This document shows positions 51,201 to 58,527 of a DNA stretch of 64,000 bases, piece after piece. This DNA is from Stictocephala bisonia (Eukaryota; Arthropoda; Insecta; Hemiptera; Membracidae). The translations under genes and the position numbers were made by a program. The stretch is taken from NCBI GenBank assembly GCA_035578905.1, contig JAQJVL010000574.1:62001-126000 (forward strand). Reading direction: 5' to 3'. A model generated the notes under the pieces. That model saw nothing but the letters and a program-made list of their open reading frames with translations, made no database searches and was not told the origin of the DNA. Position 1 is the stretch's first letter. Each line of letters starts with the position of its first letter.

Positions 51201-52373
51201 ATAATGTAGATAGTACCTTGACGCGGTTGTCACCAGAAACTGTAGATTCTAGTTATTTCTTGATGGTTGCTACTGAAAAAGTGCTTTTTATAGTTATCCT
51301 TTACATTTGTCAACTAAAATAATTGGTTTGTAGTTGCGAACTTCATTAAAACTAAGTTATTTTTTAAAAAAGATTTAGTTTTTAATAGTAATTTCCTTTT
51401 CACTTTATATGATATAAAACATTTAAATAATTTTGCTAAATATATAATATAATATATTTATAAATATATAAATTCCAAATATACAGGAATACTTGTTAAA
51501 TGAATAAACCAATTATAAAATGAACAGCACACGGAAAGGAGGGACTTCAAGAGGTCATGATACTACATGAACGATCGGTTACATTGCAAAATGATCCAGG
51601 CGACATATCTTGGCTTGCATAGAGCACATATGCATTGTTTTTCGTTGATCAATAACTGTCATAATAGAAATGTTATTATTATGTTGAAATGGCCCAATGT
51701 TTTTTATTTCTGAGACCATCTCTTCTGTATTTTATTTGTTGTTGAATTGTTTAAAATTGTATTTCCTTATGACGTAATTTCATACATGCTTTGTTAAATG
51801 TTGAATATGCTTTGTTTTTCGTGAATATTTATTACACATATTTGTACTTTGTAAATTATGATTTATAGACTGTCTGCACTACTAAAGGTTGTTGAGGTGT
51901 TATTGTTGTGTATTTTCGTTATCTCGTCAGTATTTTTAGTTGTAATTAGTTTGAGGTTCAGCCTTATCACAGGGAGGGATGTGTTTGCTTGGCTTGAGAG
52001 ATTCATTTTGTCATTGAAAAAATTTACTTTATAATTTATATGAAATTGCTTAATATTTATACATCTCTGTAAACATCTTTGTAAAATTTCGTTTACGATA
52101 AATAGTATACGCGTACTCCATATGTACATTGGACATAATTCATAAGTACTTCTACATGACTGTCTACATATAACACAAATAAAATTTTTAGAACAATACC
52201 TGGTCATAACAATTTCCTGCGGCAAAGATGTCATCATCAAACTCCACCATGCCAAAGAGATTGGCATGAAGGAGGTACTCAGAGTCCATCACTTCGGGAG
52301 CAGCGTACTTCCAGAGTCGGGTCAAGGTGTTGGCGCGGTTCACAGCGACGTCGGCTTCAACGCGAAACCTCTC
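16490..52373 (-). CDS. Class C GPCR of the GPR158/GPR179 (mGlyR-like) family, 13 exons, 5'-incomplete
   Basis: Thirteen exons on the minus strand join in phase through GT-AG introns (E1 52200-52373, E2 49152-49323, E3 43600-43783, E4 42722-42845, E5 40295-40438, E6 35266-35466, E7 one copy from an array at 33064-34425, E8 30260-30369, E9 27485-27699, E10 20907-21045, E11 19336-19441, E12 17794-17991, E13 16490-16759). The chain is 2106 nt: 701 codons and a stop. The order of domains is Cache ectodomain, Cys-rich EGF-like stalk, seven TM helices and a short cytoplasmic coiled coil, which is the GPR158/GPR179 layout. In mammals GPR158 is a glycine-sensing receptor that recruits RGS7-Gbeta5 at the plasma membrane. 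The ligand of this insect protein is unknown. Orthology to Drosophila CG31760 versus smog was not resolved. No signal peptide or start codon was found, so the 5' exon(s) are missing. Confidence 0.9.
16760..17793 (-). other. Intron between E12 and E13
   Basis: The intron is AT-rich. I see no repeat or ORF of note. Confidence 0.7.
17794..17991 (-). CDS. Receptor exon E12: proximal cytoplasmic tail
   Basis: This exon has 66 codons, phase 0 at both ends, with acceptor TTTTGTTTCAG and donor GTGACT. It begins AYMVFKGHGKAEDCTSTLPK and continues with a low-complexity Ser/Asn/Tyr stretch that contains a direct repeat (NSQYAPS, NSQYAAS). It ends HEYARYTELEVQ, the start of a helix that continues in E13. 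Confidence 0.9.
17992..19335 (-). other. Intron between E11 and E12
   Basis: The intron is AT-rich with no recognised element. Confidence 0.7.
19336..19441 (-). CDS. Receptor exon E11: ECL3 and TM7
   Basis: This exon is 106 nt (one base plus 35 codons), with acceptor TAATTCCAG and donor GTGGGA. It encodes LFLQSPANPDLLYIIFFAHT followed by QLTVTLLLCLIFGSK. A nearer AG (TTTCTCCAG) would break phase, so the acceptor ending at 19442 was chosen. H-T/Q-L-T-V-T is the hallmark of TM7 in GPR158-like receptors. Confidence 0.9.
19442..20906 (-). other. Intron between E10 and E11
   Basis: The intron is AT-rich. Open frames at 19533-19769 (plus) and 19609-19842 (minus) have no protein-like motif and are treated as chance. 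Confidence 0.6.
20907..21045 (-). CDS. Receptor exon E10: TM5 and TM6
   Basis: This exon is 139 nt with TG and AT split bases, acceptor TCCGTTTCAG and donor GTAAGT. It encodes EVLFLVWGIRLCIVVRKAPS (TM5 and start of ICL3), then EFNESRFISMAIYNEFLLSC (ICL3 to TM6). The K-A-P-S-x-F-x-E-S pattern is typical of this family. A 54-bp near-perfect palindrome lies about 160 bp upstream of its acceptor. Confidence 0.92.
21204..21257. repeat. 54-bp near-perfect palindrome
   Basis: Left arm 21204-21230 and right arm 21231-21257 are reverse complements at 26 of 27 positions with no loop. The arms start ACACTAATACCACTTTTAT. In the receptor pre-mRNA it would form a long hairpin about 160 nt upstream of the E10 acceptor. 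Confidence 0.95.
22685..23284 (+). mobile_element. LINE 3' fragment
   Basis: A LINE ORF2 C terminus is readable: HSYNTRHREALCYP near 22770, then (after a frameshift) NKLPLKIKKEN and SHAFYSVKDYLN near 22950. A 3' untranslated region follows and ends in short TTTGA repeats near 23270-23284. The 5' part is missing. It is inserted in the E9-E10 intron, antisense to the receptor. Confidence 0.75.
25586..26364 (-). pseudogene. Decayed tandem partial copies of receptor exon E9
   Basis: At least five or six imperfect copies of the 3' half of E9 and its donor-side intron follow one another (about 25586-25716, 25749-25815, 25873-25945, 26035-26110, 26140-26320 and 26305-26364). The best, at about 26170-26290, reads IIRTLVAPPHVVVG, then ADNLKAHVCHTDW and a stop where E9 has the second Trp. 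The copy near 25680 reads DDLKIFICHS and WDHSFNIS. Shared intron words (ACATACTTACTGATGCT) confirm that whole exon-intron segments were duplicated. Confidence 0.8.
26365..27235 (+). mobile_element. Solo LTR, 871 bp
   Basis: The element begins TGTAACAGG and ends GGCTCA, the TG...CA ends of an LTR. It is flanked on both sides by the 5-bp duplication CCGAT (26360-26364 and 27236-27240). A TATATAAAAG box lies at about 26691-26700. No internal region or second LTR is present, so it is most likely a solo LTR of a Gypsy- or BEL-type retrotransposon. It interrupts the decayed E9 copies. Strand is inferred from the TATA box. Confidence 0.8.
27376..27445 (-). pseudogene. Partial copy of exon E9 adjoining the functional exon
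   Basis: The minus strand reads VIRTLVAPANTIVDH, matching VIRTLVAPPHVIVG of E9, about 40-110 bp beyond the functional donor. The open frame across this piece and E9 on the plus strand is a shadow of the duplication. Confidence 0.75.
27485..27699 (-). CDS. Receptor exon E9: ICL2, TM4 and ECL2
   Basis: This exon is 215 nt, split-phase at both ends, with acceptor CTTTATCAG and donor GTAAGTACGT. It encodes the ICL2 segment RSAKAVKITDLDLLKRLG, the TM4 helix IIVAVFSVFLVIRTLVAPP, and the ECL2 stretch VGRTADDLKAYLCHTDWWDH with its conserved cysteine. It fits the family closely. Several decayed partial copies of the 3' half of this exon flank it downstream in transcription order (25586-26364 and 27376-27445). 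Confidence 0.93.
27700..30259 (-). other. Intron between E8 and E9
   Basis: The intron is AT-rich. No mobile element or additional exon was recognised. Confidence 0.6.
30260..30369 (-). CDS. Receptor exon E8: end of TM2, ECL1 and TM3
   Basis: This exon is 110 nt (36 codons plus AG), with acceptor TAATTTTCAG and donor GTAATT. It encodes TIVMYPRPNIITCTLRVWLR followed by EIGFSLTYGALMLKTW. The Cys at the top of TM3 (IITC) is the family's conserved partner of the ECL2 cysteine in E9. The split codon AG+G gives Arg at the E9 junction. Confidence 0.92.
30370..33063 (-). other. Intron between the E7 array and E8
   Basis: The intron holds a GC-richer patch at about 30730-31070 with an open minus-strand frame (CLIYGRPVRNRFNIVYRG) that looks transposon-like but was not assigned. 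It also holds a SINE at 32461-32770. The rest is AT-rich. Confidence 0.5.
32461..32770 (-). mobile_element. tRNA-derived SINE, minus strand
   Basis: Read on the minus strand, the head has a B-box-like GGGTTCGAATCCCGG (about 32665-32680) and an A-box-like TAGCATAGAGC about 50 bp upstream. The tail (32461-32585) is homologous to a second copy at about 39960-40130. The acceptor-stem folding of a true tRNA was not found. Confidence 0.6.
33064..33132 (-). CDS. Exon E7 copy c11, type alpha, intact
   Basis: This copy has 69 nt, phase 0 to 0, acceptor CTGTTACAG and consensus donor GTAAGTATAC. It encodes VVRAASPVLLRVITLGAFF plus IYCT. It is the last copy in transcription order and therefore nearest to E8. 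The RAAS/PV residues look more like the usual family sequence than the beta type. Confidence 0.85.
33194..33262 (-). CDS. Exon E7 copy c10, type beta, intact
   Basis: This copy has 69 nt, phase 0 to 0, acceptor ATGTTACAG and donor GTAAAT, weaker than in the alpha type. It encodes VVREAGPDLLRVITLGAFF plus IYCT. Compared with alpha it has A4E, S6G and V8D, adding two acidic residues at the ICL1-TM2 boundary. Confidence 0.8.
33324..33392 (-). CDS. Exon E7 copy c9, type alpha, intact
   Basis: This copy has 69 nt with acceptor CTGTTACAG and donor GTAAGT. Its peptide is identical to that of c11. The c8-c9 pair and the c10-c11 pair are almost identical over 260 bp, showing a recent dimer duplication. 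Confidence 0.8.
33454..33522 (-). CDS. Exon E7 copy c8, type beta, intact
   Basis: This copy has 69 nt with acceptor CTGTTACAG and donor GTAAAT. Its peptide is identical to that of c10 (E4, G6, D8). It is the most 5' copy that retains full length and both splice sites. Confidence 0.8.
33584..34425 (-). pseudogene. Exon E7 copies c1-c7, degenerate
   Basis: c7 (33584-33651) is 68 nt and its donor GT has become TT. c6 (33713-33780), c5 (33842-33909), c4 (33971-34038) and c2 (34228-34295) are each 68 nt, having lost one base near the 3' end (TATTGCACA reduced to TATTCCCA or TATTCACA), but keep AG acceptors and GT donors. c3 (34100-34166) is 67 nt with a TT donor. c1 (34357-34425) is full length (VVRVASSVLLRAITLGAFF) with a good donor, but its acceptor CAG is TAT. 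Inclusion of any 68-nt copy would shift the receptor frame. Confidence 0.8.
34426..35265 (-). other. Intron between E6 and the E7 array
   Basis: The intron is AT-rich with no recognised element. Any E7 splice must join the E6 donor at 35265 across this interval. Confidence 0.7.
35266..35466 (-). CDS. Receptor exon E6: Cys-rich linker and TM1
   Basis: This exon has 67 codons, phase 0 at both ends, with acceptor ATTTCGTAG and donor GTAGAC. The N-terminal half has the compact cysteine cluster FICLPCAEGCEACQDNSPC characteristic of class C GPCR stalks. The second half is a hydrophobic helix from TGILIMSCVFICCLPVVVLF to WKYGHVK, which is TM1 and the start of ICL1. The next coding block is the tandem E7 array. 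A 622-bp MITE lies about 80 bp upstream of the acceptor. Confidence 0.92.
35546..36167. mobile_element. MITE with TAGGGTGA ends
   Basis: The left end TAGGGTGAGTGCAACAGTGA and the right end, read inverted as TAGGGTGATTGCACCAGTGA, match over about 24 bp. A third internal copy of the CACCAGTGAATGA word lies near 35747. No ORF is present. It sits in the E5-E6 intron close to the E6 acceptor. Confidence 0.75.
37316..37353. repeat. 16-bp inverted repeat with 6-bp loop
   Basis: AAAAATATGTAATACA at 37316-37331 is the exact reverse complement of 37338-37353. It would form a stable AT hairpin; no function is apparent. Confidence 0.8.
38797..38945 (+). mobile_element. tRNA-derived SINE, plus strand
   Basis: An A-box TGGCTCAGTGG lies near 38811 and a B-box-like GGGTCGAATCC near 38846, about 35 bp apart. 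A tRNA-unrelated body with AGGCCTGTAGGCC follows, then an A/T-rich tail. The spacing and tail fit a SINE rather than a functional tRNA gene. Confidence 0.7.
38995..39240. repeat. Minisatellite of ~30-bp units flanked by inverted repeats
   Basis: Five to six units of CCCACCCACCCTTCCATACA/CTCACAGTGGT lie at 39025-39200. A perfect AT palindrome (38995-39024) precedes them. The flanks TATTATAAAGTATTATG (left) and CATAATACTTTTTATATAAT (right) are inverted relative to each other. Similar units recur at 59566-59640 and weakly at 50163-50230. Confidence 0.75.
39241..39290. repeat. (AT)n microsatellite
   Basis: An almost uninterrupted TA repeat of about 50 bp adjoins the minisatellite. Confidence 0.9.
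39960..40130 (-). repeat. Dispersed repeat, tail of the 32.5-kb SINE family
   Basis: The segment shares ACATAGATCTGTAGA and long flanking stretches with 32405-32585. It lacks the tRNA-like head and is therefore a truncated copy of the same family. Confidence 0.65.
40295..40438 (-). CDS. Receptor exon E5: EGF-like stalk
   Basis: This exon has 48 codons, phase 0 at both ends, with acceptor ACGTTTCAG and donor GTGAGA. It encodes CVALPGLGFRRGSYKCVCKR, then GFYFP. The spacing C-x(8)-G-x(4)-YKCVC-x(3)-GFY is that of the EGF-like/stalk module between Cache and TM1 in GPR158-type receptors. NGT is a sequon. Acidic residues (EEEYEKLML) lead into E6. Confidence 0.9.
40543..41000. mobile_element. MITE, Tc1/mariner type, 458 bp
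   Basis: The ends are CAGGGTGGCAAAAAAAGTAT and, inverted at 40980-41000, CAGGGTGGGAAAAATATGGA. TA lies directly outside both ends, as expected for Tc1/mariner target sites. The interior has no transposase. The open frame at 40604-40804 lies inside the element and is not a gene. Confidence 0.85.
41574..42622. mobile_element. MITE/foldback element, Tc1/mariner type, ~1.05 kb
   Basis: CAGGGTGCATTTATAATGGC on the left is mirrored on the right, and the arms match for over 120 bp (both contain AATGGGGAA and CTTGG-AACCATA). TA flanks both ends. A second inverted repeat is nested inside (41843-41905 against 42298-42360, landmark CCATTGAGATA). No transposase is present. Its right end is 100 bp from exon E4. 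Confidence 0.85.
42722..42845 (-). CDS. Receptor exon E4: end of Cache domain and start of the Cys-rich stalk
   Basis: This exon is 124 nt (one base, then 41 codons), with acceptor TTATTTCAG and donor GTATTG. It encodes GIDIDLRRVDIDQCPLPPG, the family's conserved closing strand of the Cache domain (the D-I-D-Q-C pattern). The first stalk cysteine follows (ASDKCKNRTTE, with NRT a sequon). A 1-kb MITE ends 100 bp from the donor side of this exon. Confidence 0.9.
42846..43599 (-). other. Intron between E3 and E4
   Basis: The intron is AT-rich and contains the TTAGG-type block at 43431-43470. Confidence 0.7.
43431..43470. repeat. Interstitial telomere-like repeat (TTAGG)n
   Basis: Three perfect AGGTT units are followed by degenerate ones (GGTTACGTTAGGGTAGG). 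Confidence 0.75.
43600..43783 (-). CDS. Receptor exon E3: Cache domain core
   Basis: This exon is 184 nt and split-phase at both ends, with acceptor CGTTGCAG and donor GTAAGG. It encodes RYEDGKWSKPYYDCGGGN followed by IWMLTYTVPFFGF, the beta strands of a Cache fold, as in other GPR158-like ectodomains. NES and NNT are sequons. It ends with AA, completed to Lys by the first base of E4. The TTAGG-like block at 43431 is in the intron downstream of this exon. Confidence 0.88.
44658..44697. repeat. Hairpin, 15-bp arms
   Basis: GTGGTAAGCATATAT at the left is the reverse complement of ATATATGCTTACCAC at the right, with a short AT spacer. Confidence 0.8.
44972..47543 (+). mobile_element. Mutator-like DNA transposon (inactive)
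   Basis: Short inverted ends GGGGAGCAGGAAGGC (44972-44986) and, inverted, GGGGAGCGGGAAGGC (47529-47543) enclose a broken Mutator-like transposase gene. The 9-bp target duplication typical of MULEs was not seen. The element lies in the E2-E3 intron, antisense to the receptor. Confidence 0.7.
45380..47139 (+). pseudogene. Mutator-like transposase pseudogene
   Basis: Conserved blocks appear in order in shifting frames: a basic N terminus (MPRARVSYKTKPKRK), a Cys pair (KCKFCDAEDC), a second Cys block (EMKCNLCLQS), a segment from GFISVTSFDTGKVLDIAVMS to KYCQTC, the middle block FSGGMEVTGAVQVFKNSI, the ECVNHVKKRMGTRLKALKK motif, and a Cys/His block with CPKGADSWCGYNKA. These match the arthropod Mutator-like transposase domain family. 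Stops at about 45572, 45866, 46262 and 46742, plus frameshifts, inactivate it. Confidence 0.8.
47739..48562. mobile_element. Foldback element with ~215-bp diverged inverted arms
   Basis: The left arm (about 47739-47950) and right arm (about 48340-48562) are inverted copies at roughly three-quarters identity by eye. Landmarks include ACTACCTTAG, TTTAAGAAAA and CTACGGTTGA. The right arm contains CTGAAGATGACAGGAG...GTCGAAACG. No transposase is present. A second, smaller foldback is nested between the arms. Confidence 0.75.
48041..48242. mobile_element. Nested 202-bp foldback/MITE
   Basis: AACAATACAAAAAGCAGGTT at the left is mirrored by AATCTGCTTTTTGTATTGTT at the right, and inner words (CAACTTATCCAACCAG) are also mirrored. 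Overlapping open frames on both strands here arise from the symmetry. Confidence 0.7.
49152..49323 (-). CDS. Receptor exon E2: Cache domain
   Basis: This exon has 57 codons plus one base (phase 0 in, phase 1 out), with acceptor GTAGTTTCAG and donor GTAGGT. It encodes FCPYAYRLPEGPILAKDLA and then SEWFFIARKHAENVINN, the amphipathic helix that packs on the ligand-sensing Cache fold in this family. NTS is a possible N-glycosylation site. The single G left over pairs with GA of E3 to make Gly. Confidence 0.85.
49576..49638. repeat. Interstitial telomere-like repeat (TTAGG)n, about 12 units
   Basis: Twelve or so units of TTAGG with single-base variants (TTTAGG, TTATG, TTAGA) run in the same direction as the block at 43431. 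Confidence 0.85.
50913..51256. mobile_element. Foldback element, ~136-bp near-identical arms
   Basis: The left arm 50913-51048 and right arm 51117-51256 are inverted copies with only a few differences, separated by about 68 bp. The arms contain GTCTCAGAGAAACCACTGAG and CAGTATGGGCGAAACGTCTG. The arms are far more alike than those of the 47.7-kb foldback, so this copy is young. Frames reading MPHHSMGETSGHLVN on both strands are the same arm read twice. Confidence 0.88.
52200..52373 (-). CDS. Receptor exon E1: start of the extracellular Cache region
   Basis: This exon has 58 codons and is phase 0 at both ends, with acceptor TTATTTGCAG and donor GTATTG. It encodes a helical lead (ERFRVEADVAVNRANTLTRL) followed by LLHANLFGMVEFDDDIFAAG. 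This corresponds to the region just before and at the start of the Cache domain in the GPR158 family. It joins E2 without a split codon. The upstream intron carries an exceptionally long CT tract. Phase 0 at the 5' end means at least one more coding exon is expected upstream. Confidence 0.85.
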
Positions 52374-52477
52374 CTGCAAATAATGTAAATAAAATTAGGC
52401 AAAATTGATTTTGTGATATAGGTTTAGTTAAAAATTGACAAATTATAACTGTTGTGGACCAGGCAAATTGATTAGAG

Positions 52478-54004
<1,527 letters not shown>

Positions 54005-54173
54005 AGCGCATTTGGTTTATTTTGAAATGAGCACGAATCTTTGAACTAAAATAAAGAAAATAATCATTTCTCTTGACCGATATGGACATTTATATTTACA
54101 AGTTACTAGCAATTTCCAATTTAAAAGTGTTTGTTTGTATTTGTTACAAGTCTCAGTTCCTTAAAATCCAGAT

Positions 54174-54960
54174 AGTTAAAAATGGCTTTCCAGTCTCGCT
54201 ACGGGGAGTCTAGTAATCAAAGAGACCCCCCGTCCCGTAAAGTAAAAGGAGGAATGGAAGATGGCAACGAGACTTAAATAAATGCAATCTGGAGAAAGTC
54301 TTCACTTGAGTTCAAAATACGCCTTACCCGCTGATGGATGACGATGTTGAAGGCGGTTTTGTGAAGTTCTGTCAGTCTCTGGAAGAAAATGTGATAGAAA
54401 ACTCGCTCTTAAGGTATATTGCATGTGGAAACTTTCCTCTGTGGTTCTCTAAAGAGTTAAAACTGCTAGTTGTAGAGAAAAAACTTCTTCGTAGAATATT
54501 CAAGTGCACACAGAGAGAAGAGGACTACTTTAGATTCTCCGGGTTATGAAGGAGATGCAAGGAGCTTACTAACCAGTGCCACTCATTGTATATGAATCAT
54601 ATAAATGCAGCAATTTCAGAGAACGTGAAAGTGTTCTGGGGTCGCATAAAAAGCCAACGAAAACAATCATAGTTTCCCTTAAAATGCATCTGGATGGGAA
54701 GGTTGTGGAAGATCCATCTAAGGTGTTTAAATTCTTTGCCTGCTTCTTCGCTTCGGTCTACAGGTTGCCGAGAGGTCCTCCCAGTCCATTTCCTCCACTG
54801 TTTGACTTGAACTAGTCATCTAGTTTTGTGAGCTGTATTGAGATGGAGAGTAAGCTGGGGGCCCTTGATCGCAACAAGGGATTCAAGAGCAACGCCGACA
54901 CTAAGGTATCCATTGTCTTGTGGCTGGGAGAACTGATAAAAGTGTATAAGGGAGAGAGAC
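54174..54960 (+). pseudogene. LINE ORF2 fragment between endonuclease and RT domains
   Basis: Shifting plus-strand frames read FPLWFSKELKLLVVEKKLLR near 54435, then RRCKELTNQCHS, then ENVKVFWGRIKSQRK near 54620, and a relic of the KLGALDxNKGF motif near 54850. This is the linker before the RT domain of Jockey-like LINEs. Stops break it and no RT domain follows. Its end merges into the satellite at 54920. Confidence 0.65.
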
Positions 54961-56825
54961 AGGAACACGTAGTACAGCTAACTGACTGATAAGGCTAACT
55001 TACACACTGCACCTCATCCACCTCCACTGACGAGTTACCAGTGCATTGTGGCTATAAGCATTGATAAGAGTGTGAGGTTGGGAGAGGGACCACGTTGTAC
55101 AGCTGACTGGACTGATAATTCTAACTTACACACTGTACCTCATGCACCTCCACTAACGAGTTACCAGTGCATTGTGGCTATGAGTACTGATAAGAGTGTA
55201 AGAGGGAGGGAGAGGGACCACGTTGTACAGCTGACTGGACTGATAGGTCTAACTTACACACTGTACCTCATCCACCTCCACTGACGAGTTACCAGTGCAT
55301 TGTGGCTATGAGTTCTGATAATAGTGTAAGAGGGAGGGAGAGGGACCACGTTGTACAGCTGACTGGACTGATAAGTCTAACTTACACACTGTACCTCATC
55401 CAACTCCACTGACGAGTTACTAGTGCATTGTGGCTATGAGTACTGTTAAGAGTGTAAGAGGAAGGGAGAGGGACCACGTTGTACAGCTGACTGGACTGAT
55501 AGGTCTAACTTACACACTGTACCTCATCCACCTCCACTAACGAGTTACCAGTGCATTGTGGCTATGAGTTCTGATAAGAGTGTAAGAGGGAGGGAGAGAG
55601 ACCACGTTGTACAGCTGACTGGACTGATAAGTCTAACTTACACACTGTACATCATCCATCTCCACTGACGAGTTACCAGTGCATTGTGGCTATGAGTTCT
55701 GATAAGAGTGTAAGAGGGAGGGAGAGAGACCACGTTGTACAGCTGACTGGACTGATAAGTCTAACTTACACACTGCACCTCATCCACCTCCACCAACGAG
55801 TTAATAGTGTATTGTGGCTATGAGTACTGATAAGAGTGTACAAGGGAGAGAGAGGGGAACACGTAGTACAACTGACTGGACTGATAAATCTAACTTACAC
55901 ACTGTACCTCATCCACCTCCACTGACGAGTTACCAGTGCATTTTGGCTATGAGTACTGATAAGAGTGTAAGAGGGAGGGAGAGGGACCACGTTGTACAGC
56001 TGACTGGACTGATAGGTCTAACTTACACACTGTACCTCATCCACCTCCACTGACGAGTTACCAGTGCATTGTGGCTATGAGTTCTGATAATAGTGTAAGA
56101 GGGAGGGAGAGGGACCACGTTGTACAGCTGACTGGACTGATAAGTCTAACTTACACACTGTACCTCATCCAACTCCACTGACGAGTTACCAGTGCATTGT
56201 GGCTATGAGTACTGTTAAGAGTGTAAGAGGAAGGGAGAGGGACCACGTTGTACAGCTGACTGGACTGATAAGTCTAACTTACACACTGTACCTCATCAAC
56301 CTCCACTAACGAGTTACCAGTGCATTGTGGCTATGAGGTCTGATAAGAGTGTAAGAGGGAGGGAGAGAGACCACGTTGTACAGCTGACTGGACTGATAAG
56401 TCTAACTTACACATTGTACCTCATCCACCTCCACTGACGAGTTACCAGTGCATTGTGGCTATGTACTGATAAGAGTGTAAGAGGGAGAGAGAGGGACTAC
56501 GTTGTGCAGCTGACTGGACTAATAAGGCTAACTTACACACTGCACCTCATCCACATCCACCAACGAGTTAATAGTGTATTGTGGCTATGAGTACTGATAG
56601 GAGTGTACAAGGGAGAGCGAGGGGAACACGTAGTACAACTGACTGGACTGATAAATCTAACTTACACACTGTACCTCATCCACCTCCACTGACGAGTTAC
56701 CAGTTCATTGTGGCTATGAGTACTGATAAGAGTGTAAGAGGGAGGGAGAGGGACCACGTTGTACAGCTGACTGGACTGATAAGGCTAACCTACACTCTTC
56801 ACCTCATCCACCTCCACTGATACTG
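54920..56825. repeat. Satellite array, about 15 units of ~128 bp
   Basis: Head-to-tail units carry the landmarks TTGTACAGCTGACTGGACTG, CTTACACACTG, CATCCACCTCCACTGACGAG and TACCAGTGCATTGTGGCTAT. Frames at 55814-56053 and 56581-56820 are nearly identical and 767 bp apart, showing a higher-order repeat of six units. Short open frames (MSTDKSVRGRERDHVVQ) are incidental. The first unit is continuous with the LINE fragment. Confidence 0.93.
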
Positions 56826-57107
56826 GTTTTGTCCATCATGCCTCCTAACTGCGGATATTATATGAAAGGCAACATGCCATGCAAAGCTGCAAAATGATGT
56901 TGAGTATTTACAATTGTGTGTATGTTCGAACGGAATAGTTGCACTTATTTTAAAAAGAAATGGACCAGGCAGATCACTGTAAAAATTATGTAAAGTTTGT
57001 CTCCATAAAAGGTGTAAATATAAAATTTGTAGTTTTCAAACCATATAGTTTTTATTAAGAATCATTAAAGTGCAAGACCTCATCCTATTTGTCTAACATC
57101 AATATTT

Positions 57108-57345
57108 GATCGAGTCTGTGGCTGAATGGTCTACGGTGTCGGGACTTTGAGCCTGGGTTAGAGATAGTACAGGTTCGATTCCGGCCTGGACTGGAACATT
57201 TATCAGTAATATTCACCTTCTACTGTACTGGTTCGCCCCCGTACTATGTCAGAAAAGTTCCTCACTCAGATTTATAGTCTATGAGGAATGGGCAGAGTAA
57301 CGTTAAGAGGGAGATTTGTCTCTCCTTTAAAAAAATGTCAACTTT
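57108..57345 (+). mobile_element. tRNA-derived SINE, plus strand
   Basis: A-box TGGCTGAATGG (about 57120) and a perfect B-box GGTTCGATTCC (about 57172) are spaced about 50 bp apart. A non-tRNA body of about 150 bp follows and ends in CTCTCCTTTAAAAAAA. Confidence 0.8.
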
Positions 57346-58527
57346 GGTTAAGTAAAAATTTGTATGTAAAACCATACCATCGAATAATTTTAAGCTGGAT
57401 GAATATTTTAATAATAGTAATGTAAAGTAATTTTTGTAAGCGTTTCAAAAATCCAACATATAATATCAGTAGTGATAAATTAGTTTATTGTGAATTATTT
57501 ATATTAGCAAAAGCCTGCGAAATGGACTGTTTAATGTTCTACTGTTTAATGTTCAAAACACTTTAAAACCTGTATATCATACTTAGTAAAACATTACTGA
57601 ACTCAACATTTCACACAAATAGGAATTTGTTAGAATGTTGTACTATCCATAGCATTGACGTTCGTCAAATGAAGTAGTAAGAAAGTGCGTATAAAATTGG
57701 CATTTTCCTAATATAAATTTGGGTAGATTTTTATTTAGAGACAAAAGACTTTAGAACCCTTTTTTTACACCTCTGAAAAATAGGTAGAATAATTGTTCCG
57801 TGTTGCAAAATCGTAGAATTTGTGTTTTTTATAAATCCTGATCATTCAATTTATGTATTTAGCTTCTGTATATAATTTAGATGATAAATATGGTTTAACT
57901 AAACCTGTCAATTCGTACGTTTAAGGTACTTAAATTTTAACTTTTATTTTCTTTTTTTTAATATTAGTTGGGTTTTTATTTAAGTTAAAATAACTTAATG
58001 GATGACCAGACAGTATATTTTGATTATACCGTTCCAGTTAAACATTTAAGAAAAATCTATTATTCATACGCAGATATTGACAAAATAAATGTATGAATTC
58101 AATACGAAGGAAGGATATCTGGACGACTCTTCCACATCACCGCATTTCACGGTGTTCTGAACAGAAAACCATCAGCTGTTATTTTCTGTGATTGTAGGCC
58201 TATAAGGGTACCGATTTTTAAATTATTTGTTAAATCATTCACCCAATATGCTCAGTTTATAAACAGGCTATAAATGACTCATAATTAAATGTAAAAGCAA
58301 AGTAGATCTTCTTTCTTTCTGTAAAAACTAATCCTCCATTATCATATTATTCATTCATTGGCCAATACTTTTACGTGGGTAATGTACAATTTAACAACAA
58401 CGAATTTTGCGTACTTCGTGTAGTGGTTAGAGAAGCAAGTTTATATTTTTAGTCTGCTGAATAAATTTTTACTATAACTGAAGATTATATAACGTAGATT
58501 ATTTATTTATAGAAGCAGAGAGCAATA
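57346..58527. other. AT-rich stretch upstream of E1
   Basis: No exon of the receptor, RNA gene or repeat was recognised here. Confidence 0.5.

Larger units (their letters stand above)
49324..52199 (-). other. Intron between E1 and E2
   Basis: The intron contains the TTAGG block at 49576-49638 and the large palindrome at 50913-51256. The rest is AT-rich with no recognised gene. Confidence 0.6.

Noticed and set aside
55048..56820. Three similar 78-79 codon frames
   Set aside because: They are repeats of the 128-bp satellite read in a chance open frame.
57108..57190. Possible functional tRNA gene with A and B boxes
   Set aside because: The 3' side continues into a SINE-like body and no cloverleaf is evident.
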